Counted from the stretch's first letter, positions 37,392 through 47,126 are shown. The stretch: 50,347 bases of DNA from Methylocystaceae bacterium (GCA_014190435.1 BJGJ01000008.1:1-50347); one strand, 5' to 3'. A program made the numbers and translations. The notes: generated from the letters alone by a model not told the origin.

Positions 37392-38963
37392 ATGAAAACG
37401 CCAATTATGCCGAACGTCAGCAACGATGATCGTGTATTAATATTTGATACAACCCTACGCGACGGCGAACAATCGCCTGGCGCTTCTATGACCTTTGAAG
37501 AAAAACTCGAGGTAGCGGATCTCCTCGATCAGCTTGGTGTTGATATTATTGAGGCTGGATTTCCGATCGCGAGTCCGGGTGACTTTGAGAGCGTCAGTGA
37601 AGTTGCGCGACGCGTAAAAAGAGCATCTGTTGCGGGCCTCGCGCGCGCGGCAGAGCGAGACATAGAACGCTGCGCTGAAGCCTTAAAGCACGCTCATCGA
37701 CCCCGTATTCATACCTTTATTTCCACATCGCCCGTGCATATGAAATATAAGCTCCAAATGGAGCCAGAACGCGTGCTCGAACTTATTTCCGCTTCAGTGA
37801 CAAGCGCGAGAAACAAGGTCGCCGACGTTGAATGGTCTGCTGAAGATGGCACGCGAACAGAAATCGATTTTCTCTGTAGATGCATTGAAACAGCAATCAA
37901 TGCAGGAGCGGCAACAATCAACATCCCCGATACTGTTGGCTATATTACGCCGACAGAATATGAAGCGTTATTTAAAACTCTAAGAGAACGCGTGCCAAAT
38001 TCTGACAAAGCTATTTTTTCTGTACATTGCCACGACGACCTCGGGCTTGCTGTAGCAAACTCCCTTGCCGGCCTGCAGGGCGGCGCAAGACAAATTGAAT
38101 GCACAATCAATGGCATTGGCGAACGCGCAGGAAACGCGGCCCTAGAAGAAGTCGTTATGGCGATGAAGACCCGCCATGACGCCCTACCTTTTCATACAAA
38201 TATTGACGCAAAAATTCTTACCCGCGCGTCAAAACTTGTTTCGGCAGTAACCTCATTTCCTGTGCAATACAACAAAGCCATTGTAGGTCGAAATGCCTTT
38301 GCTCATGAAAGCGGCATCCACCAAGACGGTATGCTGAAAAATGCGTATACGTATGAAATCATGACACCTGAGAGCGTTGGCGTATCCAAAACCTCTCTGG
38401 TTATGGGCAAACATTCAGGCCGCCATGCCTTCCGCGAGAAACTCAAGGAACTGGGCTATGATCTTGGAGAAAATGCGCTTGAGGACGCCTTCAATCGATT
38501 TAAGGATTTAGCCGACCGAAAGAAATTCGTCTATGATGAAGATCTCATCGCAGTGGTTGATGATGAAATTGTCAACTCTCATGATCATATTAAGGTTATT
38601 TCTTTAATGGTCATGGCAGGCACTCAAGGACCGCAATCTGCTGCGCTGACTTTAGATATCGACGGCAAGAGAGTGACACATCAAGCTACAGGAAACGGCC
38701 CAGTAGACGCGATATTTAACGCCATCAAAGCGCTTGCGCCACATGAAGCGATCCTAGAGCTATTTCAAGTTCATGCCGTAACTGAAGGCACAGACGCGCA
38801 AGCCGAAGTTTCGGTGCGCCTAAATGAGGACGGCAAATCTGTTACAGGGCGCGGCGCAGATCCAGATACGCTTGTCGCTGCTGCAAGAGCCTATATAGCG
38901 GCCTTAAACAAACTAGTTCTCAAACGCAGTCGCGGAAAACCTGAAGCAATGCAAGCCATGTAA
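37392..38963 (+). CDS. leuA: 2-isopropylmalate synthase
   Basis: LeuA condenses acetyl-CoA with 2-ketoisovalerate, the first committed step of leucine synthesis. The 523-residue product has FDTTLRDGEQSPGASMTFEEK with the metal-binding Asp, the HxH metal motif in VHCHDDLGLAVANS, the GERAGNA block and a C-terminal LeuA regulatory (leucine-binding) domain from about residue 395. The start ATG at 37392 is preceded by GGAAAT; an upstream in-frame TTG at 37386 is less likely. A long leader that may sense leucyl-tRNA lies upstream. A hairpin with T-tract follows the gene. Confidence 0.97.
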   Translation: MKTPIMPNVSNDDRVLIFDTTLRDGEQSPGASMTFEEKLEVADLLDQLGVDIIEAGFPIASPGDFESVSEVARRVKRASVAGLARAAERDIERCAEALKHAHRPRIHTFISTSPVHMKYKLQMEPERVLELISASVTSARNKVADVEWSAEDGTRTEIDFLCRCIETAINAGAATINIPDTVGYITPTEYEALFKTLRERVPNSDKAIFSVHCHDDLGLAVANSLAGLQGGARQIECTINGIGERAGNAALEEVVMAMKTRHDALPFHTNIDAKILTRASKLVSAVTSFPVQYNKAIVGRNAFAHESGIHQDGMLKNAYTYEIMTPESVGVSKTSLVMGKHSGRHAFREKLKELGYDLGENALEDAFNRFKDLADRKKFVYDEDLIAVVDDEIVNSHDHIKVISLMVMAGTQGPQSAALTLDIDGKRVTHQATGNGPVDAIFNAIKALAPHEAILELFQVHAVTEGTDAQAEVSVRLNEDGKSVTGRGADPDTLVAAARAYIAALNKLVLKRSRGKPEAMQAM

Positions 38964-38993
38964 CCCATTGGTCTAATAGTAATGTAAAAATAT

Positions 38994-39028
38994 AAAAGGC
39001 GCAGCAACTATCTGCTATGCCTTTTTGT
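38994..39028 (+). terminator. Intrinsic terminator of leuA
   Basis: AAAAGGC (38994-39000) pairs with GCCTTTT (39019-39025), with an inner CAG/CTG pairing, and the 3' arm ends in a run of T. It lies 30 bp after the leuA stop. Confidence 0.7.
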
Positions 39029-39170
39029 ATAATCAGTCTAGTGAAGTCGATTTAACTTAAGTGAATTTTTTTACTAAAACCTTGGCTAAATGCCTCAGAT
39101 CCCGTCAATTTAGAATAAATAGCTATAAAGATATACTAATTAATTTATACTAAGATTTTATTGGTAAAAA

Positions 39171-41627
39171 ATGATAGATTATAAAAAATCAGGATTTGTG
39201 TCATTGAAACAAATAAAGAATAAAAAATATATAAGAACTTTTTCCGAAATTGGCATTGGGGATGTGCCTCTTGTAGGCGGAAAAAACGCCTCTCTTGGGG
39301 AAATGTATCAATCATTAATTCATCAAGGCATTAGAGTTCCCAACGGATTCGCTGTGACAGCTGAGGCATATTGCGTAACGCTTGAACACTCAAATTCCTG
39401 GCCTCCACTCCGTGAGATCCTATCAAATCTAGACCCAAATAATATAGAAGATCTTGCTAGACGCGCAGCTTGCGCGAGAGATATTATTTATCGCTCTACC
39501 CTACCTCATGAGATCGCCGAAGAGATTAAAGAGGCTCTTAAGGAGCTTAAATATGAATATAGCGACGATCTCACTGTCGCTGTGCGCTCTTCTGCTACAG
39601 CCGAAGATCTACCTAACGCAAGCTTTGCGGGACAACACGACACATACCTCAATATTCGTGGAGAGACAGCTGTCCTTGATTCAATTCAGCACTGCTTCGC
39701 AAGTTTATTTACAGACAGAGCGATACGCTATCGAATTGATAATGGCTTCGATCATCTTAAAGTATTTAATTCAGTAGGCATCATGAAAATGGTCCGCTCT
39801 GACTTAGCTAGTTCTGGAGTCATCTTCACAATTGATACGGAAACCGGTTTCAAAGATGTGATTTTTATTACTGGTGCCTATGGCTTAGGTGAAAATATTG
39901 TCCAAGGAGCTGTCGATCCTGATGAATTTTATGTGTTTAAACCAACACTAAGGAAGGGGAAGAAAGCTGTACTCAGAAGAACCATAGGCGCAAAAAAAAT
40001 AAAAATGATTTTATCTGCCGGCGGACGCATAACTACCCGTAATATGCCTACAACCAAAAAAGAACGCGAAGCATTCTGCATTAATGACGATGAAATTCTG
40101 TTGCTAGCCAATCAAGCTCTGTTAATTGAGGATTATTATAGCAAATCAGCGGGCAGTCACCGTCCCATGGATATAGAATGGGCAAAAGACGGCTTAGATA
40201 ACCAAATTTATATCGTCCAGGCGAGACCCGAAACTGTCGCGTCTCAACAAAATTATAATTATATTGAAGAATACAAAATCATTAATCATGGACTGCTCAA
40301 GGCAGAAGGCAGAGCTGTAGGTGGAAAAATTGTAAGCGGAAAAGCAAGAGTTATTGAAAATTTTTCGGAACTTTCATTATTTGAGCCAGGAGAGATTCTC
40401 ATCGCGCAAACGACATCGCCTGATTGGGGAACTGTAATGAAATCCGCCACAGCGATCGTTACAGACCGAGGCGGACGCACATGTCATGCAGCTATTGTTG
40501 CAAGAGAATTAGGAATTCCTGCCGTTGTAGGAACAGATAAAGCAACGAAGAAGATCAAGACAGGAGAGATTTTATCAATAAGTTGCGCCGAAGGCGAAAT
40601 AGGCAAAATCTATGAGGGTAAAATCGATTTTGAAATAGAGAAAACCAATATAACGAATATTACTAAACCTAATACACAGATCATGATGAATTTGGGCAAT
40701 CCAGATCTCGCTTTTCGTCATTCAATGCTTCCAAATGACGGCGTTGGTTTAGCGCGCATGGAATTTATCATTGCCGAAACCATTAAAGCCCACCCCATGG
40801 CGCTAATTCACCCCGATCGTCTCGACGCTCAAGATCTTCATGCAATACAAAACCTTACCAAGAATTACTCAGATATGAGTAAATATTTTATTGAAAAACT
40901 TTCCGAAGGCATCGCAACAATCGCCGCAGCCTTTTACCCTAAGCCAGTTATCGTTCGAATGTCTGATTTCAAAACCAATGAGTATGCGTCACTCCTTGGA
41001 GGAAGAATTTTTGAGTATAAAGAAGAAAATCCTATGCTCGGATTCCGAGGTGCATCTCGCTATTCACATCCATCGTATAAAGAAGCGTTTGCCCTAGAAT
41101 GTTTAGCAATGAAAAGAGTACGCGATGATTTTGGACTAACTAATGTAAAATTAATGATCCCTTTTTGTCGCCGTATCGATGAAGCTAAGCTAGTTCTGCA
41201 AACTTTAGAGGCGCACGGGCTAAAACGCGGAGATAACGGCCTAGAGATCTATGTCATGTGCGAGATACCTAATAATATAATCTTGATTGACGCGTTTTCA
41301 AAATATTTTGATGGATTTTCAATTGGCTCAAACGACCTAACCCAATTAACTCTGGGCGTTGATCGGGACTCTGAAATTGTAGCCTTTGATTTTGATGAAA
41401 GGGATGAAGGGGTCAAAGAATTCATTCGCATGGCGATTGAAGGGGCCAAACGCAATCATCGTCCAATAGGTATTTGTGGACAGGCACCCTCTGACTATCC
41501 AGAAATCGCAGAATTTTTAGTCCAATTAGGCATAAATTCAATTAGCCTTAATCCAGATACCGTACTAAAGACCACCAAACTAATTTTATCAGTTGAGCAG
41601 AATCTCGGAATTCCTAAAAAGCAATAA
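39171..41627 (+). CDS. ppsA: Phosphoenolpyruvate synthase
   Basis: PpsA converts pyruvate and ATP to PEP, AMP and phosphate for gluconeogenesis. The 818-residue protein has, in order, an N-terminal ATP-grasp domain (VGGKNASLGEMYQSL, VRSSATAEDLPNASFAGQHD), the central swivelling domain with the phosphorylated His439 in DRGGRTCHAAIVARELG, and the C-terminal PEP-binding TIM barrel with FSIGSNDLTQLTLGVDRD. The gene is more AT-rich than the leuA side. It lies about 210 bp after leuA, separated by a terminator, and converges with fhcA. In a C1 metaboliser that uses the serine cycle PEP supply would be relevant, but this is inference. Confidence 0.95.
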   Translation: MIDYKKSGFVSLKQIKNKKYIRTFSEIGIGDVPLVGGKNASLGEMYQSLIHQGIRVPNGFAVTAEAYCVTLEHSNSWPPLREILSNLDPNNIEDLARRAACARDIIYRSTLPHEIAEEIKEALKELKYEYSDDLTVAVRSSATAEDLPNASFAGQHDTYLNIRGETAVLDSIQHCFASLFTDRAIRYRIDNGFDHLKVFNSVGIMKMVRSDLASSGVIFTIDTETGFKDVIFITGAYGLGENIVQGAVDPDEFYVFKPTLRKGKKAVLRRTIGAKKIKMILSAGGRITTRNMPTTKKEREAFCINDDEILLLANQALLIEDYYSKSAGSHRPMDIEWAKDGLDNQIYIVQARPETVASQQNYNYIEEYKIINHGLLKAEGRAVGGKIVSGKARVIENFSELSLFEPGEILIAQTTSPDWGTVMKSATAIVTDRGGRTCHAAIVARELGIPAVVGTDKATKKIKTGEILSISCAEGEIGKIYEGKIDFEIEKTNITNITKPNTQIMMNLGNPDLAFRHSMLPNDGVGLARMEFIIAETIKAHPMALIHPDRLDAQDLHAIQNLTKNYSDMSKYFIEKLSEGIATIAAAFYPKPVIVRMSDFKTNEYASLLGGRIFEYKEENPMLGFRGASRYSHPSYKEAFALECLAMKRVRDDFGLTNVKLMIPFCRRIDEAKLVLQTLEAHGLKRGDNGLEIYVMCEIPNNIILIDAFSKYFDGFSIGSNDLTQLTLGVDRDSEIVAFDFDERDEGVKEFIRMAIEGAKRNHRPIGICGQAPSDYPEIAEFLVQLGINSISLNPDTVLKTTKLILSVEQNLGIPKKQ

Positions 41628-41662
41628 GATCAGCAAGACTATCGCGCATATCTAATTACTCG

Positions 41663-43297
41663 CTAACTTAGACAGGCAATTTGATTAAAATGCTCTCGAT
41701 TTGACAGAGATTCCTCCGATACGCCAAACAATGAACGTGATACGCCATATTCCTGATCGTAATACTCATTAAGTCGCTTATTAATCTGCCGATCATAATC
41801 AGGTTTAACATAGAGCGTTTTACCTCGGGTATAATGTATAACCTTTCCATCTTTGACGACCACCTTCCCATCTTTAAATACATAGGAAGGATTACGAAAC
41901 ATTTCTGCTCGATCTTTTTGAATTTTATAAACAACAACATCGGCAATAGCTCCCTCTCCCAACTCTCCACGATCATAAAGTCCATAAAGCTTACGGGGGG
42001 CTGCTCTTGTCATCGTTGCTATCTCATACAAGGTATATTCACGCTTTATATTTGATAGATTTGTTAGCTCTCTGGCCTCCACCGGCAATCTTGAGAGTAT
42101 TTCGGCACGCTTATCTGCACTCATAAGAAGCGCAAATAGATCTGGGTATGTAGTAAAAGGTGCACCATTGGGATGGTCTGTGGTAAAGAAAACCTGCATT
42201 GGATCCTTGACCAGCAGAAAGAGCTCTAATCCAGCTGCCCACTGAACAGCATTATAAAAATCTGAGATTCTATATTGATACGGTACAACGCCTGCACCAT
42301 TACCGTCCCCGTCAAAAATTGAGCCTTTTTTTGGGCTGGCAGAGGGTAAGCTATTTAATTGTTTCTGAATATCTGTCGAAACAGTAACAGTATTAGCAAA
42401 CATAACTTGTCCAACATCAATTGAGACATTCTTGTTTACATTAAGCTTTTCTGCAAATTGCGCAGCAGAGGATGAGAACCGATGCTTCCCTTCCAAACCA
42501 TACGCATAAAATTGCGCATGCGCTAAATGCAACGGCAAGCCCTGCGCCGCTTCAATTGTAGCTAATGCCGTTTCTACATTGCCCGCAAGTCCCAAGTTAC
42601 TCATATGCAAATGGAGCGGGTGAGGGATTTTTGTTTCTAAAACAGATTTCTGTAAACGGGTAAATATTTCTCTTGAACTAAGTCCATACTCAGGCACTTC
42701 ATCATCAAGCGAGAAGCTGCGCACATTTTCTTTACAAGCACAAACCCCCCCTGGATTGGCGCATTTTATGCCGATCGCGCGCGTAGCTTCAAATGTTGAA
42801 CCAATATAATCAACCACTTCACGATCACTTTTATGTTTTCGTAATGATTGAAGTAAAAAATCGTCGTTACCCAGTACTGTTAGAAAGCCCTTGTCAATAA
42901 TCGGTATATCTGAGAGCTCTAAATGTGCATGTAAAGCGTGATGAGGCAAAATTGCTGGTTCTATTACAGTTGTGAAGCCAAGCTGCGCATACAGTCTTCC
43001 TGTCTCAAATGTTGTCCACCCTATAGAGGACAATGATGTATGTTTCTGACGCTTCTGATGACCAGGGTGCGCCTCGGGAAGCAGCAGTCGTGCCGTATTT
43101 ACACCGCCTCCGGCTATGTGCGAATGAATATCAATAGCCCCAGCCATAATGATATGACCCGTGACATCATATTCAATTTCTGGTTTGTGTCCGTTCGGAG
43201 AAGATATAATTTTACCATCTCGTATCCAGAGATCGCCAATACAATCTTTGCTATTAACAGGATCAATTATATTTCCACCATAAAGTCTGATTAGCAC
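41663..43297 (-). CDS. fhcA: Formyltransferase/hydrolase complex subunit A (FwdA/FmdA family), unlinked
   Basis: FhcA is the subunit of the formyltransferase/hydrolase complex in methylotrophs that is homologous to formylmethanofuran dehydrogenase subunit A, an amidohydrolase that releases formate in C1 oxidation. The 544-residue length fits the family. Metal and active-site residues are intact by position: His58 and His60 in IDIHSHIAGGG, Lys178 in IGIKCANPGGV (the position of the carboxylated lysine of FwdA), His229 and His231 in HPLHLHMSN, His257/His260, and Asp374 in TTDHPNGAPFTTYP. The start is GTG at 43297 with GGAG eight bases upstream. The partner genes fhcB, fhcC and fhcD, normally adjacent, are absent here: the neighbours are ppsA and a Sel1-like gene. 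It is either a dispersed true subunit or an extra copy. Confidence 0.88.
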   Translation of the reverse strand: MLIRLYGGNIIDPVNSKDCIGDLWIRDGKIISSPNGHKPEIEYDVTGHIIMAGAIDIHSHIAGGGVNTARLLLPEAHPGHQKRQKHTSLSSIGWTTFETGRLYAQLGFTTVIEPAILPHHALHAHLELSDIPIIDKGFLTVLGNDDFLLQSLRKHKSDREVVDYIGSTFEATRAIGIKCANPGGVCACKENVRSFSLDDEVPEYGLSSREIFTRLQKSVLETKIPHPLHLHMSNLGLAGNVETALATIEAAQGLPLHLAHAQFYAYGLEGKHRFSSSAAQFAEKLNVNKNVSIDVGQVMFANTVTVSTDIQKQLNSLPSASPKKGSIFDGDGNGAGVVPYQYRISDFYNAVQWAAGLELFLLVKDPMQVFFTTDHPNGAPFTTYPDLFALLMSADKRAEILSRLPVEARELTNLSNIKREYTLYEIATMTRAAPRKLYGLYDRGELGEGAIADVVVYKIQKDRAEMFRNPSYVFKDGKVVVKDGKVIHYTRGKTLYVKPDYDRQINKRLNEYYDQEYGVSRSLFGVSEESLSNREHFNQIACLS

Positions 43298-43411
43298 GAA
43301 ATATCTCCGGGCTGATATATTGAATATAAGTTTACTATTTCATTCTAACAAAACATCAAGAGAAACCAAAAATTCATATCTAGATGGCGCTAGTCTATTT
43401 ACGATATAAAA

Positions 43412-44473
43412 TTAATTTTCACAGTTTGTGAATCCCGATGCAGCACATTTTGATGACAGTGCTTGAGCTGCCGCAACCTCTTCAAATGACATTTTTTCTG
43501 ATAATCTATCCCGGATCTGCTTTGCCTTTTCGTTGCCTTCAGCGGCGGCAATATTCAGCCACATATAAGCAAGTTTATTGTTTGGGGTCAGACCCTTGCT
43601 TCGTGACCCACTTTCTGAGAAGTCGTCGCCTTGATATATCTGGCCCACAAAACTCTGAGCCTCTGAAAAACCTTTTTTTGCCGAACCAAGTCCTTTCGTT
43701 AAAGCAAGCATCAAATCTTTTGGATGCCCAGCGCCGCGCGCATACATTTTTGCCAGCCCCAGTCCTCCCTCAGACAATCCCGCACTTTCCACCTCTGAGT
43801 AGAGTCTTATTGCCGCTTTAAAATTTCTGAACTGGTTCTTTGTTCCTTCATCCCTGAAAAACACTTGAAAATCTTCTTCATGAAAATCTTTTCCGCAAGA
43901 CTTTTCAAGATTAAATAGTTCCGGGTTTATTTTATCTGCTTGAGAAAAATTAGCGTCAGCAAATATTTCTGCTAAAGCCAGTTTAGTTTGGTCAACGATC
44001 TGCTTATCCAGAGCGCCCGGCTGTTCAATTGAATTTCGTAATTCTTTAACCTGATTTTGTCGCGCCTGAAGTAAGCATTCCCAAAATCGTCCTGTCTTGT
44101 CGCTTTGAACCGCTTCGCTACGTGGAGCGAAAATTGTCTTTTCTTCCGCTTTTGGCGACTGCTGTGGCTTCGCCTCAATCACCGGCTTCTGAGCTGGTTT
44201 TTTTTCTGTCATTTCGGGTTTAAGAGCCGGCCTTGACTTCTTAGGCTTCGGCTTACGTATCACAACTGTTTTAATTTTTGCACTTTGCTGAGCGATGGGC
44301 GGCGCAGCAACTGGGGCTGCAGCGAAGGGAGCTGAAAACGCAGGAGGAGAAGCGGCAGCTGGCGCGGCAGCGCCAGTCGTAGTCAGCTTTTTCTTTGCGG
44401 CTTGAGCCTCAAAAGAGCCTAAGAGCGCTCCAGCGAGCAAGAAAAATATCAAGACTTTTATCGATCGCATCAT
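43412..44473 (-). CDS. Secreted protein with Pro/Ala/Lys-rich linker and Sel1-like repeats
   Basis: A product of about 353 residues. An N-terminal signal segment (MMRSIKVLIFFLLAGALLGS, ending FEAQA) is followed by a long low-complexity linker rich in Ala, Pro and Lys (about residues 25-125). The C-terminal half has TPR/Sel1-like helical pairs: AGLSEGGLGLAKMYARGAG, FSEAQSFVGQIYQGDD and NNKLAYMWLNIAAAEGNEKA. The Ala-W-Leu-x-Ala-A pattern is typical of Sel1 repeats. It is probably periplasmic or envelope-associated, possibly linking to peptidoglycan. The start at 44473 places the signal at the N-terminus; the frame is open to 44563. It is upstream of fhcA on the same strand, with a 114-bp gap. 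Confidence 0.75.
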   Translation of the reverse strand: MMRSIKVLIFFLLAGALLGSFEAQAAKKKLTTTGAAAPAAASPPAFSAPFAAAPVAAPPIAQQSAKIKTVVIRKPKPKKSRPALKPEMTEKKPAQKPVIEAKPQQSPKAEEKTIFAPRSEAVQSDKTGRFWECLLQARQNQVKELRNSIEQPGALDKQIVDQTKLALAEIFADANFSQADKINPELFNLEKSCGKDFHEEDFQVFFRDEGTKNQFRNFKAAIRLYSEVESAGLSEGGLGLAKMYARGAGHPKDLMLALTKGLGSAKKGFSEAQSFVGQIYQGDDFSESGSRSKGLTPNNKLAYMWLNIAAAEGNEKAKQIRDRLSEKMSFEEVAAAQALSSKCAASGFTNCEN

Positions 44474-44935
44474 GACTTTCTGCAAACAAAAGAAAAGCTC
44501 ACCTCTAGCATCGCTCACAGGATTTCTCTTCCCCATCAGTGCAGAAAAACACTGAAAAATCAAATATCAAGTATCTCATTTTGCACTGGCCAATCTAATC
44601 TGGTTAATTGTCAAAAAGATCACCATCCGTCAAGGAATTATGAATGACTTATAATCTTATATCCATAATTAACAATGTTTTATAGGATAACTTGTTTTGT
44701 TAGCCGTTCAGCGCTTTGAGATCATTCTTCCCTGGCAGCGACTTCTCTAAGAAAGGCTTGAGGTTAATTTTCCAGTAATCCAAAGACTATTTTGTTTTGA
44801 TTGTCTGATGACGCCCCAGTGTTGAAGCGCTAACATATTGCATAGGCTTGGCATGCCTAGACTTTGTACTCGAACGAGACATTTTCTTTATGCCCCGACT
44901 GAGCTGCATCGCACAAATTTTGAGAAATAAATAAA
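44474..44935. other. Divergent spacer
   Basis: About 460 bp between the Sel1-like gene and the small secreted protein gene. I see no gene or strong structure in it; it must carry the promoters for both. Confidence 0.45.
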
Positions 44936-45412
44936 ATGACTCCCGTCATTCCTCATTACTCACGAATATCACAGGTAATTTTTTTTCTATTTGCATTTAT
45001 GCACCTATCACCTATTTGCGCAGCTCATGCCCAGGACTCCGCACGAAATTTATTTGCTTCTTCGACAACTGCGCAGTCCATAACAGGAAATATTACAATA
45101 AACGATACCATTATTAAAATGGCTAGAGCTATTTTTAAGGTAAAGAATCTTGGATTGACAAATCAATATCCAACATTTCTTGGTACAGACGTAACAGCGA
45201 CAATTTATAAGGTAATCAACCCAAAAAACCCATCAATGCTTAATGGCAATAAAATTTGTATTAAAAATATTCGCTGGTATGTGATTTATGAGCATAATAA
45301 CAAGTCCCAGTCTCCGAATACTACAACCTGCCTTTCTGCATTTCAAAGCAAAGTGAAGCCGCTTAGCGACAACCAGAGTGGTTTTTGCGCAGGATTTTGC
45401 TATTCGCAATGA
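44936..45412 (+). CDS. Small secreted cysteine-containing protein, function unknown
   Basis: A 158-residue protein I do not recognise. The N-terminus has a signal sequence (residues about 13-32, VIFFLFAFMHLSPICAAHA, cleavage after AHA or AQA). The mature part is beta-rich with FKVKNLGLTNQYPTFLGTDV-like segments and carries four cysteines (in NKICIKN, TTTCLSA and the C-terminal GFCAGFCYSQ), enough for two disulfides. No enzymatic motif is seen. It is located in the AT-rich accessory end of the window and convergent with the cyclic-nucleotide-binding gene. It has only a weak Shine-Dalgarno (GAGAAA). Confidence 0.65.
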   Translation: MTPVIPHYSRISQVIFFLFAFMHLSPICAAHAQDSARNLFASSTTAQSITGNITINDTIIKMARAIFKVKNLGLTNQYPTFLGTDVTATIYKVINPKNPSMLNGNKICIKNIRWYVIYEHNNKSQSPNTTTCLSAFQSKVKPLSDNQSGFCAGFCYSQ

Positions 45413-45519
45413 AGCTTCCAAACGTAAGCGAAAATGATCAATAAACTTACAAGAAAAAAGTTTTCATCACTATCAATACTAAACCCAATCCTTTTAAAAT
45501 TCTTACACAGCAATCACAA

Positions 45520-46158
45520 TTAATGCAAATTGTTACTTGGCTTCGCGTTTATAAGATTAATATTCTGCATCATTCGTCTAACCATGAGATGCATTAGATA
45601 AAAAGAAAATTTTGGATTTTCTGATGCTAACAGCAAAATGTCATCATATTTTATTACCAGCAGACTAACTTTTGTTTTTGTAACTGCTGTCATAGTTCGC
45701 CGACTAGCTTCCGTAAATAATCCCATCTCTCCAAATAAAGTTAATGGAGTTAAACTAATGCCACTTTCTTTAAGAAGAACCTCTCCTTCCAATAAAACAT
45801 ACGCTTCTTCAGCCATATCCTCTTTCTGATATAAACAATCATTTGCGTCTAGACTTATTCTTTGTGCATATTTTTCCAGCCATTGATAATTAAAATCTTT
45901 ATTAGACGCCTCCGCAGAAGCCCTGCGAATATCTTCTATCAAGCGTGAAACCTGCATCAATCTGATCATATTAATTGGCATCATAAACAAATTCAGCGCA
46001 GCCATCGGATAAATACCCTTAAGCGTAAAATAAGAAGCAAATAAACCATTTGCTACGACTGCGGCCATTCGCAATGGAGCCATTGTCTTTGAAAAGAAAA
46101 CGAGCACACTTGCAGCTGAAGCTAGGTAGCCAATAAATTCGATTAAATATGGATGCAT
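45520..46158 (-). CDS. Membrane protein with three N-terminal helices and a cyclic-nucleotide-binding domain
   Basis: A 212-residue protein. Residues 1-75 form three transmembrane segments (IEFIGYLASAASVLVFFSK, MAAVVANGLFASYFTLKG, AALNLFMMPINMIRLMQ) with the look of the YgjV inner-membrane family. Residues about 90-200 form a cNMP-binding-type beta barrel with AEEAYVLLEGEVLLKESG and LFGEMGLFTEASRRTMTAV. The FGEMGLF...RR segment is the phosphate-binding cassette pattern (FGE...RTA), here with Arg followed by Thr-Met. No helix-turn-helix or catalytic domain follows, so it is a membrane-tethered sensor rather than a CRP-type regulator. It stands alone, and its partner is unknown. Confidence 0.75.
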   Translation of the reverse strand: MHPYLIEFIGYLASAASVLVFFSKTMAPLRMAAVVANGLFASYFTLKGIYPMAALNLFMMPINMIRLMQVSRLIEDIRRASAEASNKDFNYQWLEKYAQRISLDANDCLYQKEDMAEEAYVLLEGEVLLKESGISLTPLTLFGEMGLFTEASRRTMTAVTKTKVSLLVIKYDDILLLASENPKFSFYLMHLMVRRMMQNINLINAKPSNNLH

Positions 46159-47126
46159 TGAGTGCTAAGAACGAGTTAGATTCAAACATAAGAGTCCAGC
46201 CGATTACTAGACTTTAATCCGCTTATTTTATCCAAACTTTACCATCTTGTCTATGTCATGTATCTTTAATACACAAAAAAATACGCTTTATTTATTATAA
46301 TCGGAACGCTATTCCATCAATTAACAAGCTTTAGAGTCAATCATCTAATATTAAAAATTTAGTTCTATATAAATAATAAATTTTTTCATAATTTTATTAA
46401 AACTTGGGCATCTATTTCATCATTTCAATCTAATAACTGTAAATTAAAACTGTTGTTTTTATTTCACCTAGTTCTAACCACACAAATAGGCTCATTATTT
46501 ATTTTAAAAAATTCTTTATTTTATCTCTTGCTGTGTATAGAGCTTACGGCATCTTAGCGACGCCGCTCCTAACGGAAGGTCATTTTGCACAAGCTAACCC
46601 TTTAGCTTTTATAGTACGACCATTATATAAATTAAATTTTATTCAGATCTTAAAAAAATCTGCTATTTAATTTATATGCTTTTCTAGCACCAATAACTGC
46701 CCTCAATTGTCAGAATATGTAATTTACTTCAACTTTGCTTAATTTCATAATTTTTGGTCAATTAAAAGACAGGCTATTGGGTTATGGAACGCCTATAAAT
46801 AAAAAATGAGGACTTAAAATAATATCCTGACTGCAATATATTTTGTTAAATTGTCTACCTGCCAATTATTTAATATTCTATCGCATAAAAGCCTCGCTCG
46901 TTTAACTAAGAAAGTTTTAAATGTCGGCAATTTTGATATGAGTATTTGATTCAGGCCCAATTAATCCCGCGTTCTTCTCTCCGGAGCCCCTGTGCGTCGA
47001 CTTTAAAATGAGCTGCTAATCACCCTACAAAAATAAATTTTTGAAGTTGTGTGGAGATTTGCCGCTACTTTGACGTTTTTCGTGCTAAGACATCTTCAGA
47101 CCGATCAACGGAAGGAAATATCAAAT
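46159..47126. other. AT-rich stretch with no gene recognised
   Basis: Nearly 970 bp, very AT-rich, without a plausible protein gene on either strand. It contains a GC-richer patch at about 46545-46600 and a nested inverted repeat at 46625-46677 (listed separately). A non-coding RNA, an origin-like region or decayed DNA are all possible; nothing in the sequence decides. Confidence 0.5.
46625..46677. repeat. Nested inverted repeat in AT-rich DNA
   Basis: ATATAAATTAAAT (46625-46637) is the exact reverse complement of ATTTAATTTATAT (46665-46677), and inside it CAGAT (46644-46648) pairs with ATCTG (46658-46662). The AT-richness lowers its significance. Confidence 0.4.

Noticed and set aside
41663-43297. 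Dihydropyrimidinase or other generic amidohydrolase
   Set aside because: The NTARLLLPEAH, IKCANPGGV and TTDHPNGAPFTTYP blocks are specific to the FwdA/FhcA family.
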